Shown here in pieces: positions 1-8,631 of a stretch of DNA of 17,298 nt (positions are counted from its first letter, which is position 1; each line of letters opens with the position of its first letter). The notes beneath the pieces are model-generated. The model was not told where the DNA came from. It searched no databases and saw only the letters and a program-made list of their open reading frames with translations. Source of the DNA: Bacteroidales bacterium (GTDB lineage: Bacteria > Bacteroidota > Bacteroidia > Bacteroidales > SMBSF39). Made by a program: the position numbers and the translations under genes. The stretch spans positions 1 through 17,298 of the forward strand of contig JAIOSH010000152.1 in assembly GCA_021107685.1 (NCBI GenBank), given 5' to 3'.

Positions 1-2
1 TG

Positions 3-1277
3 TATAAGAAAACAGCAGGTGGTTCAAACGTTATGATAGTGCAGGAACCAGAGGTGTTGTATGGAAATAAACCGGAAAACGGGCAGTTTGATATCGTCAT
101 CAGTAATCCGCCCTTTAGCGTAAATCTGGATAATGTGACCAAACAGAAAATCGCTACTTCCTTTCTGTTCCATAACAAAAAGAACTCTGAAAATATGTTC
201 ATTGAGCGTTATTACCAGTTGCTAAAAGAGAATGGCAGGTTGGGTGTTGTTCTTCCCGAAAGCGTATTCGACACCACTGAAAATAAGTACATCCGTTTAT
301 TCCTCTTCAAATATTTCAAAATAAAAGCAGTTGTCAGCTTACCCCAGATCTCTTTTGAACCTTACACTTCTACTAAAACCAGTCTGCTGTTTGCCCAAAA
401 GAAAACAAAGAAGGAAATTAAATACTGGATTGAAAAATGGGAGGTGTACGGAAGAGAGTGGGCAGAGTTGAAAACACGAGTCGAAAACTATATAAAAGTG
501 CTCATTGAAGGCAAGGAACAAAAATCCTACCCCTCCATTAAAGATCACAAAGAACCACAGGTTAAGAAAAACATTCTTCGTTTTTTAAAGAATTACATTG
601 TACTGAAGGATGAGAAATGTACTGTAAAGGAGCTGCTCGAAAAATACACTGATGAAATAAGGGAAGTAGCAAAATATGATAATGATACCAAGGATGTTTT
701 CGGATATTACAACACATGGTGGGTATTCGCTGAAGTAAGCAAGCACTTTGATTACCCGATTTTCATGGCTGAGGCTGAAAATGTGGGATACAAGCGCACC
801 AAGAGAGGCGAAAAGCCTATGCCGAATGACCTGTTTGATATTGAAATGGCTCCCACTTTCATTGACAAAACAGCTATAATTATAGAATATGAGGAAAAAA
901 TTAGTTACTATCAAAATCTGAAAAAAGAAATTGAAATTGAATTGGATAAGATTAGGAAAAAGGTCAATGACAGCCCCAATAAAACACAGCAAAAAGACAT
1001 TGAGAAGCGGGAAGATGAAATTAAAGGTTGCGAGCAACATTTAAAAAAATTGACAAAAGATATGGTGAAGGTTAAAAAGATTATTGACATCTATTACCAG
1101 AAGGATAAAGACATCTGGCGAATAAAAGATTCCTATTTCGACAGGACAGATGAAACTCTGTTAAGCCATTTCAAAACGGGACTGCTTCAAAGATACCGTT
1201 CTGAAGATGTGCTGTTACGGGAAAAGCAGGAAAACAAGATTTTGGATGCTTTTAGAAAACAGGTGGGTTGGGATTAA
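3..1277 (+). CDS. hsdM: Type I restriction-modification N6-adenine DNA methyltransferase subunit (HsdM), 5'-truncated by the window edge
   Basis: The reading frame is open from base 3, so the ATG at 33 is internal and the true start lies left of the window. Counting from that Met, the protein has the N6-adenine methylase catalytic motif NPPF at residues 25-28, preceded by the hydrophobic strand DIVIS. The usual HsdM N-terminal domain and the S-adenosylmethionine motif I must lie upstream. A C-terminal segment (about residues 280-355) is rich in Lys and Glu and looks like a long coiled coil, which in HsdM proteins could contact HsdS. The protein would methylate adenine on both strands of the target chosen by HsdS, which starts 33 bases downstream on the same strand. 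Family assignment is strong from NPPF plus the adjacent hsdS. The organisation of the missing N-terminus is unknown. Confidence 0.88.
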   Translation, partial: YKKTAGGSNVMIVQEPEVLYGNKPENGQFDIVISNPPFSVNLDNVTKQKIATSFLFHNKKNSENMFIERYYQLLKENGRLGVVLPESVFDTTENKYIRLFLFKYFKIKAVVSLPQISFEPYTSTKTSLLFAQKKTKKEIKYWIEKWEVYGREWAELKTRVENYIKVLIEGKEQKSYPSIKDHKEPQVKKNILRFLKNYIVLKDEKCTVKELLEKYTDEIREVAKYDNDTKDVFGYYNTWWVFAEVSKHFDYPIFMAEAENVGYKRTKRGEKPMPNDLFDIEMAPTFIDKTAIIIEYEEKISYYQNLKKEIEIELDKIRKKVNDSPNKTQQKDIEKREDEIKGCEQHLKKLTKDMVKVKKIIDIYYQKDKDIWRIKDSYFDRTDETLLSHFKTGLLQRYRSEDVLLREKQENKILDAFRKQVGWD

Positions 1278-1310
1278 AGTGAAGTACTTTCACAAAATTT
1301 TCATACAGCG

Positions 1311-2762
1311 ATGCCAATAAAAATGTACATAATTGATTTACAAGAAATTGCTAAGGATTCTAATATTCGGATAGGGAAACCATATACTTTACCAACAAGT
1401 AAATATAGCTATGAAAAACTCATAAAATTTTTGTTGACATACGAATCAGGTAGCAGGCCAAAGGGGGGCATCTTTGAATATGGTGAAGATGAAGTAATAA
1501 ATTTAGGAGGAGAGCAAATTGGGAGAGATGGCTCTGTTGATTTATCAAAAATCCCCTACGTTTCATATGAATTTTACAAGAAATCACAAAAGGGAAAAGT
1601 CCAGCACATGGATATTTTGATTTGTAAAGATGGAGCTCTCACAGGTAAAACCTGTATTGTAGATAGCGATCTTTTTCCTCATGATAAAATAATGGTTAAT
1701 GAGCATGTTTACATAATAAGGGCGAACGAAAAAATAAATCAGAAATTTTTATATCATTTAACAAGAACTGAACTGTTTCAGTGCCAAATAAAAAATTTAG
1801 CTTATAAAAAAAAGGCACAACCCGGATTAAATTTAGAACACTTAGGCAAAATTAAAATACCAAAAGTGTCTAAATCTCTACAAGGGAAAATTATTACCGT
1901 TATAGAACTAATTGAACAAAAAATTAAAGGATTAAAACTTCAAATCAAAGAACCCCTTGAAATCATTAACGAAATTTTTGCAGAAGAATTTAATTATAGT
2001 CCAACCCTTTGGAAAGAGTTTGGCAAAGGCATGACAGCCGGAACTCAAAAATCAACCCCCAAAAACCTTACATGGTTTTCTGTTCAAAGCACCCAAATAG
2101 CACTTACTAATATCTTGCGATTTTCGTCAAGATTTCATAATCCAAAGACTCGAGCACTAATGAATATTATTAAGACAATTCCAAAAATTAAAGTATCTGA
2201 AGTTATTACTGAAAAGGTTCACAGGGGCGTTCAACCCAAAATTGATCCTGACGGAGAAGTATATGGTATCAAAACAGGGCAATTGAAAAACGGATATATT
2301 GACCGTTCTGTTGCAGATAAGGTAAGCTATGTATTTTTTAATGCTTTCGAAAGGGCAAGAGTTAAGAAAGGAGACATACTGATAGCGTCAACAGGTAAGG
2401 TAAGTTTAGGAAAAGTTGACATTGTTGAATTTGAAGACGATGCAGTCGTAGATGGGCACGTTTCAATTATAACTATAGATGAATTCAAATACAACCGCTT
2501 GTTTTTTGTTTATTTCCTCCGTTCTATTCTTGGTGCTTTTCAAATAGAGAGGGATTTTACTGGGGCAACCAATCAAATAGAACTTTATGCTGACCAAATA
2601 GAAGCATTTTCAATTCCTAATATTCCTATTAAACACCAAGACAAAATCACTGACCGGATTAAAAAAGCATTGGATGAGCAAAAAAACATTGAAAAGCAGG
2701 TAGAAGAAAAGCAAAACGAAATAAATAAAATCATTGAAAAAGCAATAACATTTGGAAATTGA
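1311..2762 (+). CDS. hsdS: Type I restriction-modification specificity subunit (HsdS)
   Basis: This 483-residue protein has the two-fold layout of HsdS: a first target-recognition half (about 1-185), a central helical spacer (about 186-235, with the run KIITVIELIEQKIKGLKLQI), a second recognition half (about 285-440), and a distal Lys/Glu-rich helix (about 445-483). Typical turns recur in both halves, such as GDILIASTGKVSLGK in the second and MDILICKDGALTGK in the first, as expected for the tandem restriction-endonuclease S domains. It would recognise a bipartite DNA sequence and dock HsdM. ATG 1311 is taken as the start; the in-frame ATG at 1323 is equally possible. It follows hsdM by 33 bases and is probably co-transcribed. 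The target sequence cannot be read from the protein by eye. Confidence 0.9.
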   Translation: MPIKMYIIDLQEIAKDSNIRIGKPYTLPTSKYSYEKLIKFLLTYESGSRPKGGIFEYGEDEVINLGGEQIGRDGSVDLSKIPYVSYEFYKKSQKGKVQHMDILICKDGALTGKTCIVDSDLFPHDKIMVNEHVYIIRANEKINQKFLYHLTRTELFQCQIKNLAYKKKAQPGLNLEHLGKIKIPKVSKSLQGKIITVIELIEQKIKGLKLQIKEPLEIINEIFAEEFNYSPTLWKEFGKGMTAGTQKSTPKNLTWFSVQSTQIALTNILRFSSRFHNPKTRALMNIIKTIPKIKVSEVITEKVHRGVQPKIDPDGEVYGIKTGQLKNGYIDRSVADKVSYVFFNAFERARVKKGDILIASTGKVSLGKVDIVEFEDDAVVDGHVSIITIDEFKYNRLFFVYFLRSILGAFQIERDFTGATNQIELYADQIEAFSIPNIPIKHQDKITDRIKKALDEQKNIEKQVEEKQNEINKIIEKAITFGN

Positions 2763-2784
2763 AATAACCTTTAACATAAGAATA

Positions 2785-3153
2785 ATGCAAAACAATCTTT
2801 CAATAAACCCCCTGACTCAGAAATTTCTTTCCAGCTTTACACATGATACCCTATCACTTTCTATAGTTAAAAAAGACCATAACAAATCTTTTCAAAATTG
2901 CTTTTTAGGCAAAAGGAAGAACAGGGTTTATATTATAAAAGAAAATGAACCAATAACTTTGGAAGATATTCATTCATATACAAACATTAGTTTCAAGCAA
3001 ACAATGGTTAAGGTTTTTGTTTCCCTATTCAAAACTTTTGAGCAGTTCAATCAACACTGTGAAAATATTCCCTGGGGAACACATGTATGGATCGCTGAAG
3101 CATCCGACCACATGATTCATTTTAATGGAGATAGGTTTATGAGCCCCAGATAA
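2785..3153 (+). CDS. Hypothetical protein between hsdS and the primase-helicase
   Basis: I do not recognise this family. From ATG 2785 it is 122 residues. An upstream in-frame TTG at 2752 would give 133 residues and overlap the end of hsdS by 11 bases; the ATG is preferred because it avoids that overlap. No signal peptide or membrane segment is visible. The N-terminal half is polar, with LSIVKKDHNKSF and a basic GKRKNR patch. The C-terminus is unusual and looks conserved in style: a Trp/His-rich run, PWGTHVWIAEASDHMIHF, then NGDRF. The gene sits 22 bases after hsdS and 16 bases before the helicase gene, so it is probably part of the same transcript and a working member of the cassette. A role in DNA binding or as a helicase partner is only a guess. 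Confidence 0.72.
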   Translation: MQNNLSINPLTQKFLSSFTHDTLSLSIVKKDHNKSFQNCFLGKRKNRVYIIKENEPITLEDIHSYTNISFKQTMVKVFVSLFKTFEQFNQHCENIPWGTHVWIAEASDHMIHFNGDRFMSPR

Positions 3154-3169
3154 AACAAACATATTTGAA

Positions 3170-6100
3170 GTGTTCCAGAAAAATTTAATAACAGGAAAAC
3201 AGCTTTCTTTATATCGCTCACTTTTCAGAGGAAAAGAGGATGTCTTTGCGATACACTGGCAGAAAGGTAATAAAAGTGGATATATGCCTGCATACCAGTT
3301 TGACCCATATATGTACCGCCTTCATAAAATGAAAGGTGGTATATTTAAAAACTATAAAGACAAAACTTACCTTCCACTAACTGATCAACAACTTTTAAAA
3401 CACTTTAATGGTGAACAACTAATCGGTATTTATCCTTTACTGAAAGATAATACTTCCTGGTTCATTGCAGCAGATTTTGATAAAGAGAAGTGGGCAAAGG
3501 AATGTAAAGCAATTATGGAGGAATGTAAAAAGAATGATATCCCTGCTTATCTTGAGCGATCCCGATCCGGCAATGGCGGACATGTCTGGATATTTTTTAA
3601 CCAGCCCTATCCGGCAATTAGAAGCCGAAAATTTTTAATCTCCTTGCTTGAACAAGCCGGAATCATTTCTGTTTTTGATAAAAGTTCCAGTTTCGACAGG
3701 TTATTTCCGAATCAGGATTTTCTCTCGGGAAAAGGATTAGGCAATCTAATAGCACTGCCTTTGCACAAACCTGCATGGAAACAAAGAAACAGTTGTTTCA
3801 TTGACGAGCATTTAAATCCTTATACTGACCAATGGGCGTTTTTGTCATCAATTCAAAGAGTGCCAATTTCTCATCTTGATAAATTATATCAATCGTTTAC
3901 AACAAACACTCCTCTTTCTTTAGTTCCAGCCAAAACTAAATCAGGCAAACTGCAAATAACACTTAGCAATTCTGTTCGTCTTAACCAGTCGGGAATGACA
4001 CCATTATTGGTCAATTTTTTGAAAGAAGAACTCAATTTTGCAAATTCTGAATACTTTATTAAAAAGAAAATCGGACGAAATACATGGGGTACAGAACGAT
4101 ATTTCAGATTTATTGAAGAAACTGAAAATGAAGTTATTGTTCCAAGAGGTTTTGTTGGAAGACTACTTCGGTATTGTAAGCAGGAAAAAATTGATTTTGA
4201 ATTTTTAGATGAAAGGAATAAGCATCGTGCAATAAATTTTTCTGCTAACTTAAGTCTTAGGTCTCACCAGAATAAAGCAATAGAAGCCACTTCCAAAAAA
4301 AATTTTGGAGTAATAACAGCACCTCCGGGTTCAGGAAAAACGGTGATAGGATTAAAAATTATTGCAGAAAAACAACAACCTGCTTTGATTATTGTACATC
4401 GTAAACAGTTATTAGAACAATGGGTTGAGCGAATACAGGCATTTCTCGGAATTCCGAAAAACGAAATTGGCAGGATTGGACAAGGCAAGGCAAAACTGGG
4501 CAAGGGTATTACCGTTGCAATGATCCAAAGTTTGGGAAAACGGCTTGAAAAACAGGAAATTGCAGACATTCATAAACGATTCGGAACAATAATCATAGAC
4601 GAGTGCCATCACATTCCTGCGGAATCATTCAGAAATACCATTTCAAAACTCACGCCTTATTATCAATACGGATTAACGGCAACTCCTTTCCGCAAAGGAA
4701 ATGATGGAAAACTGATATTTATTCACATAGGAAAAATTATTACTGAAATCAAACCACAGGAAATTGAAAAGTACAAAAAAGCAAGAATCATTATAAGGAA
4801 CACTTCTTTGGATGTTCCTTTTAACCCAAAAACAGATACTTTTGAAACATTATCAAAAATATTGGTACACGATTCGGCCAGAAACAAACTTATTCTGAAT
4901 GATGTTGCTACAGAGCTAAACAAAGGGAAAAAAGCAGTCATCATTACAGAAAGAAAGGAGCATATTGATACATTATACCAATTTCTTAAACAGTCTTTTG
5001 AAACGATTACGTTAAGCGGAGAAGATTCTGAGAGCAGCCGTAAAACAAAATGGAAAATACTCAACGAAGGAAATTATCAGGCATTGATCACAACTGGACA
5101 GTTTTTCGGTGAAGGAACCGACCTGCAAAATGCGTCCTGCCTTTTTTTGGTTTATCCTTTCTCGTTTAAAGGAAAATTGATACAGTATATTGGCCGGGTG
5201 CAACGGTCAGAAATCACTCCTGTTATTTACGATTATCGCGACCATAAAATTGATTACTTAAATAGGTTGTTTTTAAAAAGAAATACATATTACCGACACT
5301 TTAACAGACAGGCTTCTTTATTTGACGAACTTGAGAATAGCGAAAACTTATTAAAGAATATTTTTACAATCGAAAAGAAAATTAAGGTATCAATCAATGA
5401 ACTTGACTTCCGGTATGGTGCCATTGCTTTCAAATACACAGTACCAGAGATGCAAGCTGAACTGGAGTTTGAAGTAGAAAACGATGAAATACGACCTGAA
5501 TTTGATGTGCTGAAACCTTATTTCGCTAAAATTTTGAAGTCAAAAAATGTAGAGGCTGACATATACGCAGAATTTCAGGATGGAAAATTAATCTCTCAAA
5601 TAGCTACTTCTGATGATCTGGAAAAAATTGATAGAGAGATGATTGAAAGCGTGAAATTCCGATTTATTGAAAAGAGCATTCTTGGGAAACGCTATTCGTC
5701 AGATACAGATGAGAACTTGCTCAAATTAAGACAAGTACAAGAGGAACAAAACGGATCGTTCTTTTATAAGTCAGAAGAAGAATTGCTAAATGATCTTTTG
5801 AAGAATAAAAATGTCAGGCACTACAGACAATTGAGATACCTTGCATCCAGGCATGACGGTTCTACCTTAAAACTCCGCTTCGTTCTGAATCCTTTTTCAT
5901 TTGTATTTCTCCTGACTGGCACAGAGCAATACCATGTTGTTCTGGAAACACTGGACACCGAAGAAGCCACATATATCTGGCATATTGACAAAAACAGGCA
6001 AGTGCTTCCTCAAAATCTACGTGCAATTAATCAAGACTTAAATATCATCAGAAATAAAGGGCGTCAGATTTTTCTTGAAAATCAATCTGCGAATTTTAGC

Positions 6101-6178
6101 CGAGTTCTTCACGACTATTCGGATGAACGAAAAGGATTTGTTATATGGAAAGACATGGTAGAAGAAAGACTTATATAA
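3170..6178 (+). CDS. TOTE-type archaeo-eukaryotic primase domain fused to a superfamily II helicase
   Basis: This 1002-residue protein is multidomain. Residues about 1-240 carry archaeo-eukaryotic primase (AEP) signatures: a DxD metal site in IAADFDKEKW (D102, D104), the catalytic-His motif in SRSGNGGHVW (H138), and a third strand GLGNLIALPLH (189-199). This combination matches what databases call the TOTE conflict system primase domain. Residues about 360-690 form an SF2 helicase: Walker A APPGSGKT (384-391), motif Ia-like LIIVHRKQLLEQW, DECH box (477-480), TAT motif III (503-505), and motif VI QYIGRVQR (672-679). Residues about 730-1002 match nothing I know and show no obvious nuclease motif. 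The start is GTG 3170, the only usual start codon between an in-frame stop at 3140 and residue 39. It probably acts with the HsdM/HsdS genes upstream in defence against foreign DNA. Whether it replaces or supplements HsdR is unknown. Confidence 0.85.
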   Translation: MFQKNLITGKQLSLYRSLFRGKEDVFAIHWQKGNKSGYMPAYQFDPYMYRLHKMKGGIFKNYKDKTYLPLTDQQLLKHFNGEQLIGIYPLLKDNTSWFIAADFDKEKWAKECKAIMEECKKNDIPAYLERSRSGNGGHVWIFFNQPYPAIRSRKFLISLLEQAGIISVFDKSSSFDRLFPNQDFLSGKGLGNLIALPLHKPAWKQRNSCFIDEHLNPYTDQWAFLSSIQRVPISHLDKLYQSFTTNTPLSLVPAKTKSGKLQITLSNSVRLNQSGMTPLLVNFLKEELNFANSEYFIKKKIGRNTWGTERYFRFIEETENEVIVPRGFVGRLLRYCKQEKIDFEFLDERNKHRAINFSANLSLRSHQNKAIEATSKKNFGVITAPPGSGKTVIGLKIIAEKQQPALIIVHRKQLLEQWVERIQAFLGIPKNEIGRIGQGKAKLGKGITVAMIQSLGKRLEKQEIADIHKRFGTIIIDECHHIPAESFRNTISKLTPYYQYGLTATPFRKGNDGKLIFIHIGKIITEIKPQEIEKYKKARIIIRNTSLDVPFNPKTDTFETLSKILVHDSARNKLILNDVATELNKGKKAVIITERKEHIDTLYQFLKQSFETITLSGEDSESSRKTKWKILNEGNYQALITTGQFFGEGTDLQNASCLFLVYPFSFKGKLIQYIGRVQRSEITPVIYDYRDHKIDYLNRLFLKRNTYYRHFNRQASLFDELENSENLLKNIFTIEKKIKVSINELDFRYGAIAFKYTVPEMQAELEFEVENDEIRPEFDVLKPYFAKILKSKNVEADIYAEFQDGKLISQIATSDDLEKIDREMIESVKFRFIEKSILGKRYSSDTDENLLKLRQVQEEQNGSFFYKSEEELLNDLLKNKNVRHYRQLRYLASRHDGSTLKLRFVLNPFSFVFLLTGTEQYHVVLETLDTEEATYIWHIDKNRQVLPQNLRAINQDLNIIRNKGRQIFLENQSANFSRVLHDYSDERKGFVIWKDMVEERLI

Positions 6179-6191
6179 AATTAATTTACGA

Positions 6192-6282
6192 ACAAGGATT
6201 ACAGATTTTAGATTTTTTCAAATACTTCTAAAATCATAAATCACTTGCCTTGTAACTTTAGCGTATCGTGGTTAATCCTTGT
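6192..6282. repeat. Nested inverted repeats downstream of the primase-helicase gene
   Basis: The outer arms ACAAGGATTA (6192-6201) and TAATCCTTGT (6273-6282) are perfect complements. Inside them GATTTTAGA (6204-6212) pairs with TCTAAAATC (6227-6235) across a 14-base loop. A further CCTTGT at 6248-6253 could compete with the outer right arm for ACAAGG at 6192-6197. The element starts 14 bases after the helicase stop, so it could act as a transcript-end structure, but there is no clean U-tract as in a simple rho-independent terminator. A small mobile palindromic element is the alternative. Confidence 0.55.
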
Positions 6283-6297
6283 CTTAAATCAAAAAAA

Positions 6298-6316
6298 GTT
6301 GACTTTATAGACAGAC
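6298..6316. repeat. IS-end-like motif, copy 1
   Basis: GTTGACTTTATAGACAGAC, preceded by a run of seven A, matches 16 of 19 bases of the motif at 9600-9618 in the same orientation, which is also preceded by an A run. The complementary strand reads GTCTGTCTATAAAGTC, the style of a transposon terminal inverted repeat. No transposase reading frame adjoins it. It is probably a solitary relic end or part of a small non-autonomous element. Confidence 0.45.
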
Positions 6317-6372
6317 TAAATAGCACTATGTAGCGAAAATATAAACCTTATTTCATCAGGTATAACTGAATC

Positions 6373-6422
6373 TCCCATAAGGGATGCCTTTGGCATAAAC
6401 AACTTTTGCTCCCGACCTTCGG
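6373..6422. repeat. Cluster of short palindromes, possibly REP-like
   Basis: Three small hairpins lie close together: TCCC/GGGA around ATAA (6373-6384), TGCC/GGCA around TTT (6385-6395, directly abutting), and CCGA/TCGG around CCT (6412-6422). Many Bacteroidetes genomes contain degraded intergenic repeats with similar TCCC..GGGA palindromes. The link to that group is from memory and tentative. Confidence 0.35.
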
Positions 6423-6553
6423 TACAGCGATTTTTTATTGCCTGCTCCGTGAAATGCAACGAAGAAGCTATTTCTATAGGGATTATTGTCTGTTGATTGT
6501 TAATAAGATGTTATACAATGAGATATACAAATAATTTATGATAGCTAAATTAA

Positions 6554-6592
6554 TGAATTATTCGGGCTAATCTTAACCAATTCAATAATTCA
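6554..6592 (-). terminator. Possible weak terminator structure at the end of the receptor gene
   Basis: TGAATTATT (6554-6562) and AATAATTCA (6584-6592) form a 9-base inverted repeat with a 21-base loop, immediately downstream of the receptor stop codon on the minus strand. The stem is AT-rich and is followed by no strong U-tract, so its activity is uncertain. Confidence 0.25.
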
Positions 6593-6594
6593 AT

Positions 6595-8589
6595 TTAAAG
6601 ATCGAAGCGAAGATTAACCATATAATTTAACCCTGGTCCTCCCGGTACTTCTTCGGATTTACCTCTAATATATTCGGGATATGTGTAGTCAACATCAAGT
6701 AAATTTTTTCCAACTAGAGATAAAGTAAACTTATTAAATTTTACACCAACTGATAAATTAGCCAATAAATAAGGGTCAATTGAATAATCGCCCACAGGTG
6801 TTCCGTCAACCACTCTTGTGCTTGTACCTTCACGTTTACCTATATATTGAAAGAACGGTGTTATTGTGAAATTTTTGAATTTATAGCTTAACCAGAAATT
6901 AGAAGTAATCGGAGCAATACCTTTTAATTTTGTTCCGGTTGGATCATCAGGGTTTTCACCTTCTTTCCATGAGATATTAAATCCGTAATATCCTGCGTCT
7001 GCAATTTTGCCATTTGCAGAAAACTCTATTCCATAAAGCTGTAATTTTGTTATATTGGCGTACATTTCACCTATTTTAGTCGTATCATTAGAAGGTATCC
7101 GGGTTATCTCATCAGAAGTTTCTTCATAAAAACCATTTATTTTTGCTTTAAAATTTTCGCTTAAAACAGCTTCAAAACCCAGGTCAAAAGTCTGAATTTC
7201 TTCGGGTGATAATGATGTAGAACCCCATAATACACCTTGTGTACTGACATATTTTTCAAAGAAGCTCGGAGAACGGAAAGCCTTACCATATAATGCTTTA
7301 ATAAAATATTTATCAGATATTGTTAAAATAATACCTCCACGGGGTAAAACAAAAATATTCTCAATATCTTGTTCTTTTACTGCACGTAAGCCTGCAACAA
7401 TATTCAAATTCTCAACCGGTTTATAACTAAATTGCGTATATCCGGCAATATCATAAGATGAATGTTTTTTATCATAAGCAGTGAAGGGATTGGTTGTTTC
7501 ATCTGAATCCCAAATAAACAAATATGGATCAGTATTAAAGGATTCATATACAATACCTGAAACATTCGATATTTTCTCAGATATTTTTGAGTTAACCTGT
7601 AATTCCAAACCAAGAGCATCACCTGCTTGTTCAAGGTGAACTGTACTTGTGTCGTGGCCAGGAAAACCAGGAAATGGAAAATAACCAATACTTATCGAAG
7701 GTGAATTTAAGTAATTATATCTACCCATTAACGAAACATCAACATCTTCTCCTAATTTATGTGAAAATTTTGCATTTGTATAATATAATGTCCTTTCTTG
7801 GGTACCTTTATAATTTAGATTCGGAGTAAGCCCATATAATGATTTTTCCATATCGGCAACTCCGAATTCTATGCTGATATTTTTATAAAAAGCGTTTCCA
7901 TAAAAGCGTGCAACATTATCAACATAATCAATATTTCCTGACTTCCCTTTTTCATCAGCAGTTACATTAAAATCGTAACCGTCTGAATTAATTATTTCAG
8001 CAGATAGAAATACTCCGGCATCATCATTAATTTTATACTTTCCTGATACTTCACCATTAATTGTATTAAAACTACCATAACCTATTTTGGCTGATAAATC
8101 ATTTTCATCGCTACCCGTTTTTGTAATAATATTAATAACGCCTGAATATGCATTAGTGCCATATAACGAACTGCCAGGTCCACTGATAATTTCTATTCTT
8201 GATATTGAACTTACCGGAATTGCTTCGAGGTAATATGCTCCGGTAACAACATCGTACATAGGATTTCCATTAATCATTAATAATACTTTATTTGTATAAT
8301 GAATGTTTTTTATTCCCCTGAAATTTAAAACTGTTCTACCAAAATATGTTTCCATGTTTTCAATTCCAGGTAAATAGCTAATCAACTCATAAAGATTCGT
8401 TGCATTAAAATCCCTGATTTGCTGTTCGGAAATTACATCAATAATAGCCGGTGCTTCTTCTATTGCCTGAGCTTCCTTAGACGCAGTAACAACCTCAATA
8501 TTTAACATAAATCCCCCTTCCTGAGGAAAAATTTTTCCGCTTATTAATATAAATAAGCATAATAACATAATTGTAAATATTTTTTTCAT
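6595..8589 (-). CDS. TonB-dependent outer-membrane receptor
   Basis: This 664-residue protein begins with a signal peptide (MKKIFTIMLLCLFILISGKIFPQ). A TonB-box-like segment follows (IEVVTASKEAQ, about 31-41), then the plug domain (about 40-160) with the typical features APAIIDVISEQQI, LRD-like FRGIK, LLMINGNPMYD and GPGSSLYGTNAYSGVINIITK. The remaining ~500 residues alternate as expected for a 22-strand beta barrel and end in the characteristic hydrophobic NLRFDL. The N-terminal carboxypeptidase-like domain of SusC-type receptors is absent, so a BtuB/siderophore-type importer is more likely than a glycan importer. The substrate cannot be told from sequence. It is the second gene of a pair, 42 bases after the TonB-like gene, which probably supplies or modulates its energy coupling. 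The start ATG fits the signal peptide well. Confidence 0.92.
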   Translation of the reverse strand: MKKIFTIMLLCLFILISGKIFPQEGGFMLNIEVVTASKEAQAIEEAPAIIDVISEQQIRDFNATNLYELISYLPGIENMETYFGRTVLNFRGIKNIHYTNKVLLMINGNPMYDVVTGAYYLEAIPVSSISRIEIISGPGSSLYGTNAYSGVINIITKTGSDENDLSAKIGYGSFNTINGEVSGKYKINDDAGVFLSAEIINSDGYDFNVTADEKGKSGNIDYVDNVARFYGNAFYKNISIEFGVADMEKSLYGLTPNLNYKGTQERTLYYTNAKFSHKLGEDVDVSLMGRYNYLNSPSISIGYFPFPGFPGHDTSTVHLEQAGDALGLELQVNSKISEKISNVSGIVYESFNTDPYLFIWDSDETTNPFTAYDKKHSSYDIAGYTQFSYKPVENLNIVAGLRAVKEQDIENIFVLPRGGIILTISDKYFIKALYGKAFRSPSFFEKYVSTQGVLWGSTSLSPEEIQTFDLGFEAVLSENFKAKINGFYEETSDEITRIPSNDTTKIGEMYANITKLQLYGIEFSANGKIADAGYYGFNISWKEGENPDDPTGTKLKGIAPITSNFWLSYKFKNFTITPFFQYIGKREGTSTRVVDGTPVGDYSIDPYLLANLSVGVKFNKFTLSLVGKNLLDVDYTYPEYIRGKSEEVPGGPGLNYMVNLRFDL

Positions 8590-8631
8590 AATTATAATTT
8601 TTTAGTAAATAAATAAATTAATATTGATAGT

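Larger units (their letters stand above)
6179..6594. other. Gene-free stretch between the defence cassette and the TonB-dependent receptor
   Basis: No convincing reading frame is present in these 416 bases on either strand. The stretch holds a nested inverted repeat just after the helicase stop codon, an insertion-sequence-end-like motif, a cluster of very short palindromes, and a weak inverted repeat next to the receptor stop codon; each is listed separately. The two flanking genes converge here. It looks like a junction where mobile DNA has come and gone. Confidence 0.6.

Noticed and set aside
585..1040. Minus-strand frame of 151 codons
   Set aside because: It is antisense to hsdM, very Phe/Ile-rich, and explained by the AT-rich complement of the Lys-rich methylase sequence.
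6430..6465. CCGTGAAATG considered as part of a parS site
   Set aside because: It lacks the palindromic GTTTCACGTGAAAC form, and no other candidate was seen near parA/parB.
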